NCBI GenBank assembly: GCA_903862935.1
Contig: CAIOZY010000001.1
Location: forward strand, 1 to 64,000
Direction: 5' to 3'
From: an uncultured Opitutaceae bacterium
GTDB lineage: Bacteria; Verrucomicrobiota; Verrucomicrobiia; Opitutales; Opitutaceae
DNA length: 64,000 bases
The position numbers and the translations under genes were made by a program. The notes beneath the pieces were generated by a model. It worked only from the letters and a program-made list of their open reading frames with translations. It did no database searches and had not been told where the DNA came from. Positions 18,596 through 28,090 of the stretch are shown here, in pieces. Position 1 is the stretch's first letter. Every line of letters begins with the position of its first letter.

Positions 18596-21500
18596 TCAGT
18601 GGAAGTCGTGCGAGGCGGCGGCGGGCAGCTGGGCCGAGCGCAGGGGAAGGATGAGGTCGGCCTTCACGTGGATCACGCCCTCATGCACCTGCAGGCGCCC
18701 TTGGATGGCAAGCGCGGGCTCCCGGGTGATGACCGCCCGGCACGCCTCAAAAAGGTTTGGCCGGACGACCGCGTTGGCGACTCCGGTTTCGTCCTCCAGG
18801 CTCACGAAGACGAACCCCTTCGCTGTCCCCGGCCTCTGGCGGCAGATCACGGTTCCGGCGACAGTGACGCGCGAGCCATCGGGCAGCCCCGCCAGGTCGC
18901 CCGAGCGCAGGATCCCGGGGTCGAGCGAGGCCCTCAGGGCCCCCATGGGGTGCTCCCCCACGGTGAGCGACTGGGTGCGGTAGTCGGCGGCGATCCGCTC
19001 GAGGTGGGTCATCGCCTCCAGAGGGGAAAGCTCCCCGGAGGCCGAGCCGGCGAAGAGGCCGTCCGGGTCCGCTTCGGCCTCGACCGCCCACAGGGCCGCC
19101 CTGCGGTGGCCGGCCAGGGCGTTCAGCGCGCCGGAGGCGGCGAGCAGGCGCCGCTCCGCGGGGTCGAAGGACGTGCGGGCCGAGAAGTCCTCGAGCGAGG
19201 CGAAGGGCCGCTCGGCCCGGGTTCGCAGCATCGCTTTGGCCGCCTCCTCGCGCAGGCCCCGGATCCGGTGCAGGCCGATCCGGATCGCGTCGTCGGCCTC
19301 GACCGAGGTCTCCCATCCGGAGGCGGCGGCGCAGGCGGGCTTGACCCGGATCCCGTGCCGGCGCGCGTCCTGGACCAGGGTCGCCACGCTGTAGAAGCCC
19401 ATCGGCTGGTTGTTGATGAGCCCGGCGTAGAACTCCGCCGGCCGGTGGACCTTCAGGTAGGAGCTGGCGTAGACGATCAGGGCGAAACTGAGCGCGTGGC
19501 TCTCGGGGAACCCGTACAGGGCGAAGGAGGCCAGAGAGCGGACCACCTCCTCGACGGCCTGCGGGCCGACGTCGTTTCGGACCATGGCCTCCCGCAATTT
19601 CTCCTGCATGCGCTGCATGCGCCCGTCGGACCTTTTGAAGCCGATCGCCCGCCTGAGCTCGTCGGCCTCGGCGGCCGTGAAGCGCCCGAGCACCATCGCG
19701 ATCCTTAAGATCTGCTCCTGGAAGAGGGTGACCCCCAGGGTGCGGCCGAGGATCGGCTCGAGCCGCGGGTCGGCGTAGGTCACCGGCTGCCGGCCGGCCC
19801 GGCGCTCGAGGTAGGGGTGGACGGCGTCCCCGTGGATGGGCCCCGGGCGGATGATCGCGATCTCGACGGCGATGTCGTAGAAGTCCCTGGGCTTCATCCG
19901 GGGTAAAGTCGCCATCTGGGCGCGGGACTCGACCTGGAAGACGCCGACTGTGTCGGCCCGCTGCAGCAGCTCGAAGGTGGCCGGGTCGTCCTTGGGGATG
20001 CGGGCAAGATCCACCGGACGCCCCCGCGCCTGGCAGATCTCCAGGGAGTCCTGCAGGGCCGCCATCATGCCCAGCCCCAGGAAGTCGACCTTAACGATTC
20101 CCAGGTCCTCGCAGTCGTCCTTGTCCCACTGGGCGACGATCCGGCCGGCCATGGCGGCGTTCTCAAGGGGCATCACCGAGTCGAGCTCGCCCCGGCAGAT
20201 GATCATGCCGCCGCTGTGCTGGCCCAGGTGCCGGGGCAGGCCCCGCAGGCGCGGGTACAGGGACAGAAGCGCAGGCAGCCGCGGGTGCGACTCCGGCAGC
20301 CCCGCCATCCTCAGCTGGTCGCGCAGCTCCAGGGTGGGGGAGTAGTCCCCGCCGCCGTGCAGGTCGCAGAAGCACCCGATCATCGCCTCCGGCAGGTTCA
20401 GGGCCTTGCCGATCTCGCGCATGGCGCTGCGGCTGCGGTAGGTGATGACGTTGGCCGTCATGGCGGCCCCCCGCGGGGCGTACCGGCGGTAGACCTCCTG
20501 GATCACGCGCTCGCGGCGCTCGCCGCTGGGAAGGTCCAAGTCGATGTCGGGCCAGGTGCGGCAGCCCTCGCTCAAAAACCGCTCGAACAGGAGCCTGCCC
20601 CCGACCGGGTCGACCGCGGTGATCCCCAGCGCGTAGCACACGGCGCTGTTGGCGGCCGAGCCGCGGCCCTGGACGAGGATCCCGTGCTGCCGGCAGTAGC
20701 TGCAGATGTCCCAGACGACCAGAAAATAGCCCTCAAATCTGAGGCGGGCGATCAGGGCTAGCTCGCGCTCGAGCTGCGAGCGCACCTGCGGGGAGATCCC
20801 CCCGTAGCGCTGCTGGGCCCCGAACCAGGTCAGCTTCTGTAGGAACGAGTCCATCGTCTCCCCGCAAGGGACCGGGTACGTGGGAAACTCGTAGCCGAGG
20901 CTCTCCAGTCCGAACTCCAGCCGCTCGGCGAAGCGCGCGGTCTGGGCGACGGCCCCGGGCAGGTCGCCAAAGAGGCGCGCCATCTCCTCGGGACCCTTCA
21001 GGTGCCGCTCGGCGTTGTGCGTGAGCAGATCCCCCGCGGCGTCAAGGTGCGTGTGGTTGCGGATGCAGGTCAGAACATCGAGCACCTCGCGGCCCTCGGG
21101 CGTGGCGTGGCAGGCCCCGTTTGTGGCGACCAGCGGCACCCCGTGCGCCCGGGCGAGTTCAGCCAGCATCCGGTTGGCCCGGTCCTCGCCCCGGACCCGG
21201 TGCCGCTGGATCTCCACCCCGAGCCGGTCGGTGCCGAAGATCGAGATCAGGCGCCGGAGCGCGGCCAGGGCGCCCGCGTCGCCGGACTGCCTCCAGGCCC
21301 CGAGGAGCGGCCCCTCGCAGTCGCCGGTCAGCGCGATCAGACCCGGGGAAGAGTCGGCCAGCTCCTCCCAGGACACCCGCATCTGCCCCTTGGGGGAGCG
21401 CAGCTGCGCGGTCGAGATCAGCCGCGAGAGGGCCCGGTAGCCGCCGCGCGTGGCGACCAGAAGCGGCAGGGCCGAACCGTCCTCCATCGCCAGCTCGCAG

Positions 21501-21697
21501 CCGACGATCGCCCGCAGGCCCGACTCCCTCGCCGAAGCGTGCATCCTGACCGACCCGTAGAGGCCGTTGCGGTCGCACTGGGCGAGCGCCGGAAGCCCCA
21601 GCCGGGCGGCCTGCGCGGCCATCTCCTCGGGGGCGGAGCCGCCCCTGAGGAAACTGAAGGCGCTGCGGCCGTGCAGCTCGACATAGCGCTCAGTCAT
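18596..21697 (-). CDS. dnaE2: Error-prone DNA polymerase III alpha (DnaE2/ImuC)
   Basis: 1033 residues. An N-terminal PHP domain (ELHGRSAFSFLRGGSAPEEM) is followed by the C-family polymerase palm with GRGSAANSAVCYALG and the catalytic PDIDLD, then ALYGFPESHALSFALIVYAS and a C-terminal OB fold. The length fits DnaE2, which is shorter than replicative DnaE. It performs SOS-induced translesion synthesis with ImuB and ImuA. It overlaps the imuB stop by 8 bp and belongs to the LexA-controlled operon. Confidence 0.96.
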   Translation of the reverse strand: MTERYVELHGRSAFSFLRGGSAPEEMAAQAARLGLPALAQCDRNGLYGSVRMHASARESGLRAIVGCELAMEDGSALPLLVATRGGYRALSRLISTAQLRSPKGQMRVSWEELADSSPGLIALTGDCEGPLLGAWRQSGDAGALAALRRLISIFGTDRLGVEIQRHRVRGEDRANRMLAELARAHGVPLVATNGACHATPEGREVLDVLTCIRNHTHLDAAGDLLTHNAERHLKGPEEMARLFGDLPGAVAQTARFAERLEFGLESLGYEFPTYPVPCGETMDSFLQKLTWFGAQQRYGGISPQVRSQLERELALIARLRFEGYFLVVWDICSYCRQHGILVQGRGSAANSAVCYALGITAVDPVGGRLLFERFLSEGCRTWPDIDLDLPSGERRERVIQEVYRRYAPRGAAMTANVITYRSRSAMREIGKALNLPEAMIGCFCDLHGGGDYSPTLELRDQLRMAGLPESHPRLPALLSLYPRLRGLPRHLGQHSGGMIICRGELDSVMPLENAAMAGRIVAQWDKDDCEDLGIVKVDFLGLGMMAALQDSLEICQARGRPVDLARIPKDDPATFELLQRADTVGVFQVESRAQMATLPRMKPRDFYDIAVEIAIIRPGPIHGDAVHPYLERRAGRQPVTYADPRLEPILGRTLGVTLFQEQILRIAMVLGRFTAAEADELRRAIGFKRSDGRMQRMQEKLREAMVRNDVGPQAVEEVVRSLASFALYGFPESHALSFALIVYASSYLKVHRPAEFYAGLINNQPMGFYSVATLVQDARRHGIRVKPACAAASGWETSVEADDAIRIGLHRIRGLREEAAKAMLRTRAERPFASLEDFSARTSFDPAERRLLAASGALNALAGHRRAALWAVEAEADPDGLFAGSASGELSPLEAMTHLERIAADYRTQSLTVGEHPMGALRASLDPGILRSGDLAGLPDGSRVTVAGTVICRQRPGTAKGFVFVSLEDETGVANAVVRPNLFEACRAVITREPALAIQGRLQVHEGVIHVKADLILPLRSAQLPAAASHDFH

Positions 21698-23147
21698 AGA
21701 CCCCGTCGACCCGCCAGACTGCGCCGGAGCGCAGAAGCCGGAAAACCCCGCCGGGCTCGAGCTCGGCGTCCCACTCCTCCCGGGCCCAGGCCCCGGCGCT
21801 CCACCACTGCCCGGAGGAAATCCAGGGGCCGCGGGCCGAGCGCACCCGGCCCTGCGCGGCCGCGCACCGCAGGAAGGCGGGTGTGGCGCCGTCGCAGGCG
21901 ACCTCGGCCGGGAGGGGCGGCCGGAAGCGCCTCAGGGGCGGACCCAGGGGCCCCAGGGCCGGGCGGGGGGGCATTCCCACGACGGAGAGGGCGGGCCTGT
22001 CCAGGGCGAAGGAGTCGGGCCGGTGGCCCGGCTCGAGGCGCGGGGTGCCGACGGAGCCGGCCCCGAGCAGGGCCTCGATCCGGGCGAGGGTCTCGGAGAA
22101 GCCGTGCGGGTCTTTAAGCCCGCTCTCGAAGAGGTCCTGCTGGCGCACGGGCGGGCGCACGGGCTCGGCCGACAGTCGCGCCCCGCAGACCGCCGAGGCG
22201 GTGCGCAGGCTCTCCAGGTGGGTGTGCAGCGCCCGGAAGAGGATCTCGGGGTCGGCCGTGGGGTCCGGAAGCCCCAGGGAGCGCCGGTGGGTCGTCTCGT
22301 CCTCGAGGGCGAGCTCCAGGCGGAGCTCCCCGGCCGACAGGCCCGCGCCGGAAAGCCCGAGCGCCAGGCGCTCGACAAACCGCCGCAGGATGAAGAGCAG
22401 TGGCTCCAAAATCTCGATCGGCTCCTCCCACTCGAGGGCCGCCGAAAAGTCCCGCTCGGCGGGCATGGGGTCGATCGGCCGGTCGGCCCGGCCCGCGGCC
22501 CGCTCCCACAGCCGCGCCCCCGCGGCCCCCAGCCGGAGGCCCACCTGCGCCTGGGGCAGGGCGGCCAGGGCCCCCAGGGTGCGGATTCCCCAGCTTTCGA
22601 GGATTTCCGCGAGTCCGGGCTCTGGCTCGGCGGCCGACAGGGGCAGCGGGGAAAGAAACGCGGGCTCGTCGTGGACCTCGAGGACGGGGCGGGCCAGGCG
22701 CGCGGCGTAGAGCGCGATCAGGGGCGTGCGCGCGATCCCGGCAGTGGCCTCGATCCCCAGGAAGCGCAGCCGGTCCACGGCAGCGCGGACCAGGGCCAAG
22801 CGTGCCGGCGGGGGGTGGCCGGCGAGATCCACCGTGATCAGGCCGGGGGCGGTCCGCTCGGCGCGCGGAGAGAGGGCGGCAGCGGCCGCCGCAAGCGCGG
22901 CCTGGGCCTCGGCCTCCGCAGAGGGTGAGCGCACCCGCAGGGCCAGCTGCGCGCACCGCGCCAGGGCCTGGGGCGCCGTCAGGCCGGGCTCGATCCCGGC
23001 CTCGCGCGCGGGGGCGTTCGCCTCGAGGAGCGTTGCCCCGCGCGCCCGATCCGAGAGCAGGGCGGCCGGCCCCGCGACGGGAAGGGCCTCGGACCTCAGG
23101 ACCGCCTGGAGCGCAAACTCGGCTGCGTGGAGTGCGGCGTACCTCAT
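21690..23147 (-). CDS. imuB: ImuB, inactive Y-family polymerase-like mutasome subunit
   Basis: 485 residues, Y-family fold. The acidic residues that bind metal in active Y-family polymerases are not in place (the N-terminal strand reads YAALHAAEFALQ rather than a D-x-D type), as known for ImuB, which bridges the beta clamp and DnaE2. It overlaps imuA by 4 bp and dnaE2 by 8 bp, giving tight coupling. The Gln-rich DLFE region near residue 355 (RQQDLFESGLKD) could serve as a clamp-binding motif. Confidence 0.92.
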   Translation of the reverse strand: MRYAALHAAEFALQAVLRSEALPVAGPAALLSDRARGATLLEANAPAREAGIEPGLTAPQALARCAQLALRVRSPSAEAEAQAALAAAAAALSPRAERTAPGLITVDLAGHPPPARLALVRAAVDRLRFLGIEATAGIARTPLIALYAARLARPVLEVHDEPAFLSPLPLSAAEPEPGLAEILESWGIRTLGALAALPQAQVGLRLGAAGARLWERAAGRADRPIDPMPAERDFSAALEWEEPIEILEPLLFILRRFVERLALGLSGAGLSAGELRLELALEDETTHRRSLGLPDPTADPEILFRALHTHLESLRTASAVCGARLSAEPVRPPVRQQDLFESGLKDPHGFSETLARIEALLGAGSVGTPRLEPGHRPDSFALDRPALSVVGMPPRPALGPLGPPLRRFRPPLPAEVACDGATPAFLRCAAAQGRVRSARGPWISSGQWWSAGAWAREEWDAELEPGGVFRLLRSGAVWRVDGVYD

Positions 23148-23797
23148 GCGATTTTTCTTTCGTCTAGGGCCGGGCCGCGCCGCAGCTCAAAGACCAGCCT
23201 ATCGGCGAGGGTGTCGCGCTCCCGGTCCAAGTCGTCCAGGCGCAGGCCCTCCCCCAGGGCCAGTCTCAGCCGGGCGCTGCCGACCACGGCGCAGGGGGCG
23301 AGGATCAGGGCCGCCGACCCGGCCTGCTCGGCGGCCCGCTGCAGGCGAAACCAGAAGCTCGCCGGCAGAGCCCGGCACGGGGCCGGGCGGAAGCCGCTCA
23401 GGTCTACGATCACCAGCGCCAGATTCGCGTCGCGCACCAGGATGTCGGCCGCCTGCGCAGCCCGGGAGGCGTCCCGGCAGCGCACCCACACCAAGTGCCG
23501 CAGGAACTCCGGCTCGTGCGACTGGGGGTCGAATCCGTCCGAGCCGTCGACCAGGGCCGCCCGCAGGCGGGCCGAGCGCGTTGCGCCCAGAAGCCCCGCG
23601 ATGACAAGCTGCCCGCCGCAGCCCGGGGCGGGCGACACCACCTCGGTCAGGGCCCCGGAGGGGATACCCCCTCCCGTCTCGCGGTCAAAGGAGCCGATCC
23701 CCGTCGGCACAAGTCCCGGGTTTCGGGGCCTTGGGGGAGGGAAGCGCCCGGCGAGAAGCTGCCGCAGGGCAGCCGGGGACTGGCGGGGTCCGGACAT
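23144..23797 (-). CDS. imuA: ImuA, RecA/SulA-like mutasome subunit
   Basis: 217 residues starting at the ATG at 23797, 23 bp after lexA. RecA-like core: VPTGIGSFDRETGGGIPSGALTEV is the entry to the fold (residues about 27-50), where the usual P-loop is degenerate (SPAPGCGGQL). LALVIVDLSGFRP is the Walker-B-like strand. ImuA recruits ImuB and DnaE2 during mutagenic repair. Second gene of the lexA operon. Confidence 0.88.
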   Translation of the reverse strand: MSGPRQSPAALRQLLAGRFPPPRPRNPGLVPTGIGSFDRETGGGIPSGALTEVVSPAPGCGGQLVIAGLLGATRSARLRAALVDGSDGFDPQSHEPEFLRHLVWVRCRDASRAAQAADILVRDANLALVIVDLSGFRPAPCRALPASFWFRLQRAAEQAGSAALILAPCAVVGSARLRLALGEGLRLDDLDRERDTLADRLVFELRRGPALDERKIA

Positions 23798-23820
23798 TGG
23801 GCCTTTGCATGCGTTCGGGC

Positions 23821-24423
23821 TCAGCGCCGGCCCCGGCCCACGACCCCCACCATGACGCCCTGGATCTGGAAGGACTCCCCGGGAACGATGTCCCGGTAGC
23901 GGGGGTTCTCGGCCCGCAGGACCGGACGGCCCCGCACGGTGACGAGGCGCTTGAGGGTCGTCTCGCCCTCGACCAGGGCCGCGACGATGTCGCCGGACCG
24001 GGCGGGGCGGGGCGACAAGAGCACGATGTCCCCCTCGACAATGTGGGCGCCGATCATCGAGTCGCCGCGCACGCTCAGCCCGAAGATCCGGTCGGCCCCG
24101 CGCAGGCCGAAGGCCGCCGGGTCGACGGCGATCGTCTCGTCGGCCTGCTGCTCGTTGGGCGAGGGCAGCCCCGCCGGGATCGTGCCGAAAACGCCGATCT
24201 CGAAGAGGTGGGCCTGGACCTCGCGGGCCTTCAGCCCCCACACCCGGCCGGCCAGCTGCTCGATCATGCCCTTGTTGGCCAGGGCCCGCAGATGGCCCAT
24301 GACGGCGGTCTGGCTGGCGAACCCGAAGTGGCGCTGGATCTCGCGCGTGGAGGGCGGGATGCCCTTGGACATCTGGAAGGTGCGGACAAAGTCGAGGACG
24401 GCCTGCTGGCGTTCGGTGAGCAT
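23821..24423 (-). CDS. lexA: LexA SOS repressor (autoprotease)
   Basis: 200 residues from the ATG at 24423. An N-terminal winged HTH (MLTERQQAVLDFVR, then PPSTREIQRHFGFAS) is followed by an S24 peptidase domain. The Ala-Gly cleavage site lies in TIPAGLPSP, the catalytic Ser in VRGDSMIGAHI and the Lys in TTLKRLVTV. It represses the SOS regulon and cleaves itself when stimulated by RecA filaments. A perfect operator lies 17 bp upstream of the start, so it is autoregulated together with imuA-imuB-dnaE2. Confidence 0.96.
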   Translation of the reverse strand: MLTERQQAVLDFVRTFQMSKGIPPSTREIQRHFGFASQTAVMGHLRALANKGMIEQLAGRVWGLKAREVQAHLFEIGVFGTIPAGLPSPNEQQADETIAVDPAAFGLRGADRIFGLSVRGDSMIGAHIVEGDIVLLSPRPARSGDIVAALVEGETTLKRLVTVRGRPVLRAENPRYRDIVPGESFQIQGVMVGVVGRGRR

Positions 24424-24439
24424 GGGTTCAGGAGAACAG

Positions 24440-24453
24440 TGTTCGAACGAACA
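24440..24453 (-). promoter_or_regulatory. LexA operator (SOS box), TGTTC-N4-GAACA
   Basis: TGTTCGAACGAACA lies directly upstream of lexA; the symmetry extends one base on each side (GTGTTCGAACGAACAC). It matches the TGTTC-N4-GAACA motif reported for verrucomicrobial LexA and differs from the E. coli CTGT-N8-ACAG box. It should control the lexA-imuA-imuB-dnaE2 transcript. Confidence 0.92.
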
Positions 24454-24545
24454 CATTCCAGCCCCGCAAGGCAAGCCCAAATCGGCCGGGTGAGGCTCTC
24501 CAGCGGCTTGCCGGCGCGGGCAAACCCGCCTAGACCCCTCCTGCC

Positions 24546-24851
24546 ATGCTGATCGTCCACGTCCAAATCCGTGTGAAACCCGAATGCGTCGAGGCCTTCA
24601 AGGCGGCGACCCTGGCCAACGCAAGCGCCAGCCTCAAGGAGCCGGGGATCGCCCGCTTCGACTTTTGCCAGCGCTCCGACGACCCGACGAGGTTCGTCCT
24701 GGTCGAGGCCTACCGGACCGAGGAGGCCCCGGCCGCGCACAAGCAGACGGCCCACTACGCCGCCTGGCGCAAGGTGGCCGACCCCATGATGGCCGAGACC
24801 CGCTCGGGCGTCTGGATGAAAAGCCTGTACCCCGAAGACGCCGGCTGGTGA
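24546..24851 (+). CDS. ABM-domain (antibiotic biosynthesis monooxygenase-like) protein
   Basis: 101 residues, about one ABM/dimeric alpha-beta barrel. Typical features are the opening [34 protein letters not shown], and the His-Tyr-x-W segment [19 protein letters not shown]. Members (YgiN, LsrG) act as small oxidases or isomerases without cofactor. The stop overlaps a GTG that could start the next gene, so this and the dehydrogenase probably form an operon. Confidence 0.88.
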   Translation: MLIVHVQIRVKPECVEAFKAATLANASASLKEPGIARFDFCQRSDDPTRFVLVEAYRTEEAPAAHKQTAHYAAWRKVADPMMAETRSGVWMKSLYPEDAGW

Positions 24852-24871
24852 CCCCCGCCCCCGGTCGGGCC

Positions 24872-26026
24872 ATGCGCTTCGAATTTGCGACCGACTCCCG
24901 GATCGTCTTCGGCCCCGGATCCCTGGCCCAGGCCGGGGCGATCGCCAGGGCTTGGGGCCGCCGGGCCTTCGTCGTCACGGGCCGCGATCCGGGCCGCGCC
25001 AGGCACCTTGCAACTCTCCTCGGCGAGGCCGGGGTCGCGGCGGAGGTTTTCCCGGTTGCGGGGGAACCGACCGTGGGGGCCGTTGCCTCGGCGCTCGCGG
25101 CGGCCCGCGAAGGCCGCGCTGAGCTGGTGATCGGATTTGGGGGAGGGGGCGCAATCGACGCCGCCAAGGCCGTAGCCGGGCTCCTCGCCAACCCGGGAGA
25201 CCCGCTCGACTACCTCGAGGTCGTGGGCCGGGGCGCCCCGCTCGCCAACCCGGCGCTGCCCTGGATGGCGGTTCCGACGACCGCCGGAACGGGGGCCGAG
25301 GTGACGAAGAACGCGGTCCTGGGGGTGCCGGAGCGCGGGGTCAAAGTGAGCCTCAGGAGCCCGCAGCTTCTCGCCCGCGTCGCCCTGGTCGACCCGGAGC
25401 TGACGATCGGGCTCCCGCCCGGGCCCACGGCGGCCTCCGGGATGGACGCCCTGGCGCAGCTGATCGAGGCCTACGTCTGCTGCCGGTCAAACCCGATGAC
25501 CGACGCCCTCTGCGCCGAGGGCCTGCCCCGGTTCGCCCGGGCTTTTCCCGCCGTGTGGCGCGATCCCGGCGACATCGGGGCGAGGACCGACGTTGCGCTT
25601 GCAAGCCTCCTAAGCGGACTGGCGCTTGCGAACGCGGGGCTCGGGGCCGTGCACGGCTTCGCGGCCCCCCTAGGGGGGCTGTTTTCCGCGCCGCACGGGG
25701 AGGTCTGTGCGGCGCTCCTCGGGCCCGTCATGGCGGCGAACCTCTCGGCTCTCGGGGAGGGCGGGGATCCGGGCGGGGCCCTCGGGCGCTACGCCGAGCT
25801 CGCCCGGTGGCTTACGGGCAGAGCGGATGCGCAGGCCTCAGACGGGGTCGCCTGGGTGCGCGGCTGGGTGGAGACTCTGGGGATCCGGAGGCTTTCGGCC
25901 CACGGGCTGACCCGGGAGAGGATCGGCGAGGTGGTGGCCCGGGCCAAGGCGGCGAGCAGCATGAAGGCAAACCCGGTCGTCCTCTCCGACGGCGCTCTTT
26001 CCGCGATCCTGGCCGAGTCGCTCTGA
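24872..26026 (+). CDS. Iron-containing alcohol dehydrogenase family protein
   Basis: 384 residues. An N-terminal Rossmann-like domain with GFGGGGAIDAAKAVAGL binds the dinucleotide. The helical domain carries PTTAGTGAEVTKNAVL, GMDALAQLIEAYVCCRSNPM and HGFAAPLGGLFSAPHGEVC. Metal ligands in the family are Asp, His, His, His. Here the first His position reads Gln (DALAQ), a change seen in a recognisable subgroup. A GTG start at 24848 coupled to the ABM gene is possible; 24872 is chosen because MRFEF fits the family N-terminus. Substrate unknown. Confidence 0.85.
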   Translation: MRFEFATDSRIVFGPGSLAQAGAIARAWGRRAFVVTGRDPGRARHLATLLGEAGVAAEVFPVAGEPTVGAVASALAAAREGRAELVIGFGGGGAIDAAKAVAGLLANPGDPLDYLEVVGRGAPLANPALPWMAVPTTAGTGAEVTKNAVLGVPERGVKVSLRSPQLLARVALVDPELTIGLPPGPTAASGMDALAQLIEAYVCCRSNPMTDALCAEGLPRFARAFPAVWRDPGDIGARTDVALASLLSGLALANAGLGAVHGFAAPLGGLFSAPHGEVCAALLGPVMAANLSALGEGGDPGGALGRYAELARWLTGRADAQASDGVAWVRGWVETLGIRRLSAHGLTRERIGEVVARAKAASSMKANPVVLSDGALSAILAESL

Positions 26027-26033
26027 GGAAGGC

Positions 26034-26876
26034 TCAGGCCCGCGCGGGGGCCCGCGCGAAAAAGAATCCCGCGACCAGCCCGGATGCGAACCCGCAGACG
26101 TGCGCGGACAGATCGACTCCGGGCCCGCCGGCTCCGTAGAGGGCCAAGAGCCCCGTCCCGGCCCCCACCGGGGCGAGCATCGCCCGCCAGGGGTGGGGGT
26201 GGCCGCCGCGGCTGACCAGTTCGGCGGCCCGGCCGGTGAGAAGGCCCAGGCCCGCGAAGATCGCGGTCGAGGCGCCGAGCGAGGTGTAGGCCGAGCCGCG
26301 ATGCAGCGCCGCCGCCGCGAGGTTCGCCGCGACCGAGGACAGCGCCAGCAGGATCCAGCCCCGCGCCCGGCCCAGGGTCGTTGCGACCGCCGAGAAGACG
26401 AAGACCCCGCTCAGCAGGTTCGAGAGCAGGTGCCCCAGGTCCGCATGCAGGAAGAGGGCGCTCGCCGGCCGCCACCACTCGCCCCGGGCGAAGATCCCCT
26501 GGGAGTCCAGGCTGCCCCAGTCCTCCCAGCGGCCGGGGAAGCGGACCTGGTCCCAGTAGGCGGCCGAGACGGTCGCCGCCCAGACGAGCGGGGTTGTGAG
26601 ATCGGCCCTGCGGGCCGGGTGCGGCCTCTCCGCGGGGCCGGCGGGCGGCCAGCCGGCGCTCTCCCGGTTGAAGAGCGCCAGCTGCTCGAGCGCGGCGTCC
26701 AGGATCTCGGGCTCGACGAGCAGCCGGTGGGCTGATCCTGAGGCCACAAGCCAGAAGGGCCTGCCCATCGCGAGGACCACCAGCCCGTGCTCGAACCCCT
26801 CCTCAGCGGTCGCGTAGACGCCCGCCTCGGCGAGGGGCTCGGGCTCTGGGGCGCCCGGCGGATCGGAAAGCGACAT
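26034..26876 (-). CDS. Rhomboid-family intramembrane serine protease
   Basis: 280 residues from the start MSLSDPPG (26876). A soluble N-terminal region of about 100 residues precedes about six membrane helices. The catalytic Ser is in TSLGASTAIFAG, with the His of the dyad in DLSAHVCGFASG. The loop GEWWRPASALFLHADLGHLLSN carries the WR and HxxxN signatures. It would cleave membrane-anchored substrates. Convergent with the dehydrogenase gene. Confidence 0.88.
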   Translation of the reverse strand: MSLSDPPGAPEPEPLAEAGVYATAEEGFEHGLVVLAMGRPFWLVASGSAHRLLVEPEILDAALEQLALFNRESAGWPPAGPAERPHPARRADLTTPLVWAATVSAAYWDQVRFPGRWEDWGSLDSQGIFARGEWWRPASALFLHADLGHLLSNLLSGVFVFSAVATTLGRARGWILLALSSVAANLAAAALHRGSAYTSLGASTAIFAGLGLLTGRAAELVSRGGHPHPWRAMLAPVGAGTGLLALYGAGGPGVDLSAHVCGFASGLVAGFFFARAPARA

Positions 26877-26931
26877 CGGCCGCAGCCTAGGGCCCCCGGG
26901 CGGCGGTGCCAACCCGCAAAGCCGGCCCGGT

Positions 26932-27954
26932 TTACGGCCGGGAGGCCTCTGCCGCCAGGGCGATCCAGGTCGCGAACTGGGCCGAGAGGTTCACCTTCAT
27001 GTCGAGCGGGATCGCCGCGTAGTCCGTCCACAGCTCCGGGTAGTGGAACCCCCCGTCGGGCTGCTGCAGCCGGGCGAGGTGGTCGGCCATCCTGCAGGCG
27101 TCCTCGGCGTAGGAGCGCTGGCCCGTCGCGCACGCCAGGGTCCAGGCTGCCCATCCCATCTTGTGGGCGAGGGTGTTCGTCCAGACGTCCGGGGAGTCCG
27201 AGGCCGCCTTGCGGTAGTAGGCCTGCGCAAGCTGGAGGTATTCCGACTCCCCCGTGACCCCGTGGACAAGCGCCAGGGCGCGGGCGAGGAGCCCGATCTT
27301 ATACAGATGCTGCCCGGGATAGGTGTAGGTGACGAGGTGAGCGGGGGAGGAGGCCGGGGCGAAGTCCCGGACGAGGCCCCGGCCGGTGTCCCACTGAAGA
27401 AAAAAGAATCGGGACGGGCTGGGCTGGGCCCGGATGAGCCTCAGCAGATACTGGCCGCACCGGGCCGCCGCATCGTCCTCCCCGGCGACGCACAGGGCGG
27501 GGCAGGCCAAGGTCGTCGAATCGAAGTCGATCACGCCGGCTTTGAGGCGGCGCGACCGGGCGCTTCCAAAGAGGCCCCCGGTGCGCGGATCCTGGTAGGA
27601 GAGGACCTGGCGCGCCATCAGGACCCTCATCCGAGGATCCTCGCACAGGGCCGAACCCAGGAGGACCCAAGCCGGCACGTAGGGCATCATATCCCGGCGG
27701 GAGGGGTCCTGGACGAGGAGGCCTTCAGCGATGTGCCGCTCCTTTATCAGGCGCAGGGCGACCGCCCCGAGGCCGGGCCGGCCGGCGGCCTGAGCGTAGA
27801 CCGGCAGCGGCATGTACGCGGCCGAGGTGACGCCCGCGCCGCGGAACGAGCTGTCCGCGCCGCAGCGGGCGCAAAGCCAGGCCTCGAAGCGGGCGAGGGA
27901 GGCCTCGTAGCGAAGGGTGCGGGCGCTCGGAGCTTGGGAAAGGGTCTGCCTCAT
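26932..27954 (-). CDS. Predicted alpha/alpha-toroid protein of unknown function
   Basis: 340 residues without signal peptide. Repeated helical hairpins and the segments LARLQQPDGGFHYPELW and DPRTGGLFGSARSRR resemble the barrel repeats of terpenoid cyclase/prenyltransferase or six-hairpin glycosidase folds. Two Cys pairs (CARCGA near residue 33, CPALCVAG near 150) are visible. No catalytic motif was recognised. It is followed 55 bp downstream by the rhomboid gene on the same strand, so the two may be co-transcribed. Confidence 0.6.
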   Translation of the reverse strand: MRQTLSQAPSARTLRYEASLARFEAWLCARCGADSSFRGAGVTSAAYMPLPVYAQAAGRPGLGAVALRLIKERHIAEGLLVQDPSRRDMMPYVPAWVLLGSALCEDPRMRVLMARQVLSYQDPRTGGLFGSARSRRLKAGVIDFDSTTLACPALCVAGEDDAAARCGQYLLRLIRAQPSPSRFFFLQWDTGRGLVRDFAPASSPAHLVTYTYPGQHLYKIGLLARALALVHGVTGESEYLQLAQAYYRKAASDSPDVWTNTLAHKMGWAAWTLACATGQRSYAEDACRMADHLARLQQPDGGFHYPELWTDYAAIPLDMKVNLSAQFATWIALAAEASRP

Positions 27955-28090
27955 GGTGGTGGGGGGGCGGGGTTAGCGCCGAAGGTGGCTACAGCCGGTG
28001 TGGATCGCGGGGGCGCCGATTGCAAGGCCGGGGGCGGGGCCCGGCATCCCACTTGCGGGAGCGGGGTCGGCGTGCCATAATGCCAGCCCT

